The notes under the pieces: model-generated
What the model was told of the DNA's origin: nothing
What the model saw: the letters and a program-made list of their open reading frames with translations, nothing else
The model's database searches: none
DNA from: Methanoregula sp.
GTDB taxonomy: Archaea > Halobacteriota > Methanomicrobia > Methanomicrobiales > Methanospirillaceae
NCBI GenBank assembly: GCA_028711405.1
Contig: JAQTSH010000139.1
Span: forward strand, 1-5,202
Reading direction: 5' to 3'
Length of the DNA: 5,202 nucleotides
Translations under genes and position numbers: made by a program
Shown here: positions 4,980-5,202 of the stretch, in pieces
Layout: each line of letters opens with the position of its first letter
How positions within the stretch are numbered: the stretch's first letter is position 1

Positions 4980-5202
4980 TTACAATTCCGTCACTTTCCC
5001 CACAGAGAACCATGCAATCTTCCCCGCATCCCCGATATCGACAAAGCCGTTCGCGTTGAAGTCCCCGTCCGGCACTTGGGCAGGAGCCCGGTTGACTACC
5101 ATGTACGCGACGAGCGCGACATCGCCAATATCAACCTCCCAGTTATGATTGAAGTCGCCCTTGGGGTAGATCACGATGTACTTGTCCTTCACAGTTGTGT
5201 TC
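4980..5202 (-). CDS. C-terminal end of a second dockerin-bearing secreted protein (N-terminus outside window)
   Basis: The minus-strand frame is open from the right edge to a TAA at 4982-4980, giving the last 73 complete codons. It begins NTTVKDKYIVIYPKGD, which in the neighbouring gene is the last strand of a PKD domain leading into the dockerin, so this protein is probably also PKD-dockerin. The dockerin has two calcium loops, DFNHNWEVDIGD and DFNANGFVDIGD, with Asp/Asn at positions 1, 3, 5, 9 and 12 intact in both. It aligns to the end of the 820-residue protein without gaps, with 13 differing residues of 73. The GTG at 5192-5190 is an internal Val, not a start. The gene lies head-to-tail with the 820-residue protein, 169 nt away. 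Its N-terminal catalytic or binding domains cannot be seen. Confidence 0.9.
   Translation of the reverse strand, partial: NTTVKDKYIVIYPKGDFNHNWEVDIGDVALVAYMVVNRAPAQVPDGDFNANGFVDIGDAGKIAWFSVGKVTEL

Overview
The window looks like chromosomal DNA of a methanogenic archaeon, most likely in or near Methanomicrobiales (Methanoregula-like). This is an inference from four things: an archaeal-type prolyl-tRNA synthetase, large secreted PKD-repeat proteins with dockerin tails, archaeal-style TATA promoters, and a RelE-type toxin-antitoxin pair. No 16S or other marker is present to confirm it.

Layout. Positions 1-942 (+) hold the C-terminal 313 residues of proS, whose 5' end lies outside the window. 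Positions 943-1482 are an accessory gap. It holds a cluster of G/C-run palindromes (about 966-1196), an imperfect inverted repeat (1214-1331) and, on the minus strand, a DUF2283-like gene that appears broken by a one-base frameshift in a T homopolymer. Positions 1483-1976 (+) are a two-gene toxin-antitoxin operon: a ribbon-helix-helix-like antitoxin and a RelE/ParE-superfamily toxin, overlapping by 4 nt, the toxin starting with TTG. Positions 1977-2347 are noncoding and contain a second cluster of G/C-run palindromes built on the same GGGG-TA-CCCC core.

Positions 2348-4810 (-) encode an 820-residue secreted multidomain protein. In order it has a signal peptide, an N-terminal beta-rich domain, an IPT/TIG domain, a matrixin-like zinc metalloprotease with an HExxH motif, three PKD domains and a C-terminal type I dockerin. 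It has its own likely TATA box and ribosome binding site. After a 169-nt gap, 4980-5202 (-) is the C-terminal end of a second protein with an almost identical dockerin module. It runs off the right edge.

How the parts relate. proS is housekeeping. The central island (943-2347) looks like accessory DNA made of palindromes, a decayed small gene and a toxin-antitoxin module. The right half is a tandem array of secreted dockerin proteins. By analogy with bacterial cellulosomes these would dock onto a cohesin-bearing partner at the cell surface. No cohesin is visible here, so that assembly is inferred, not seen.
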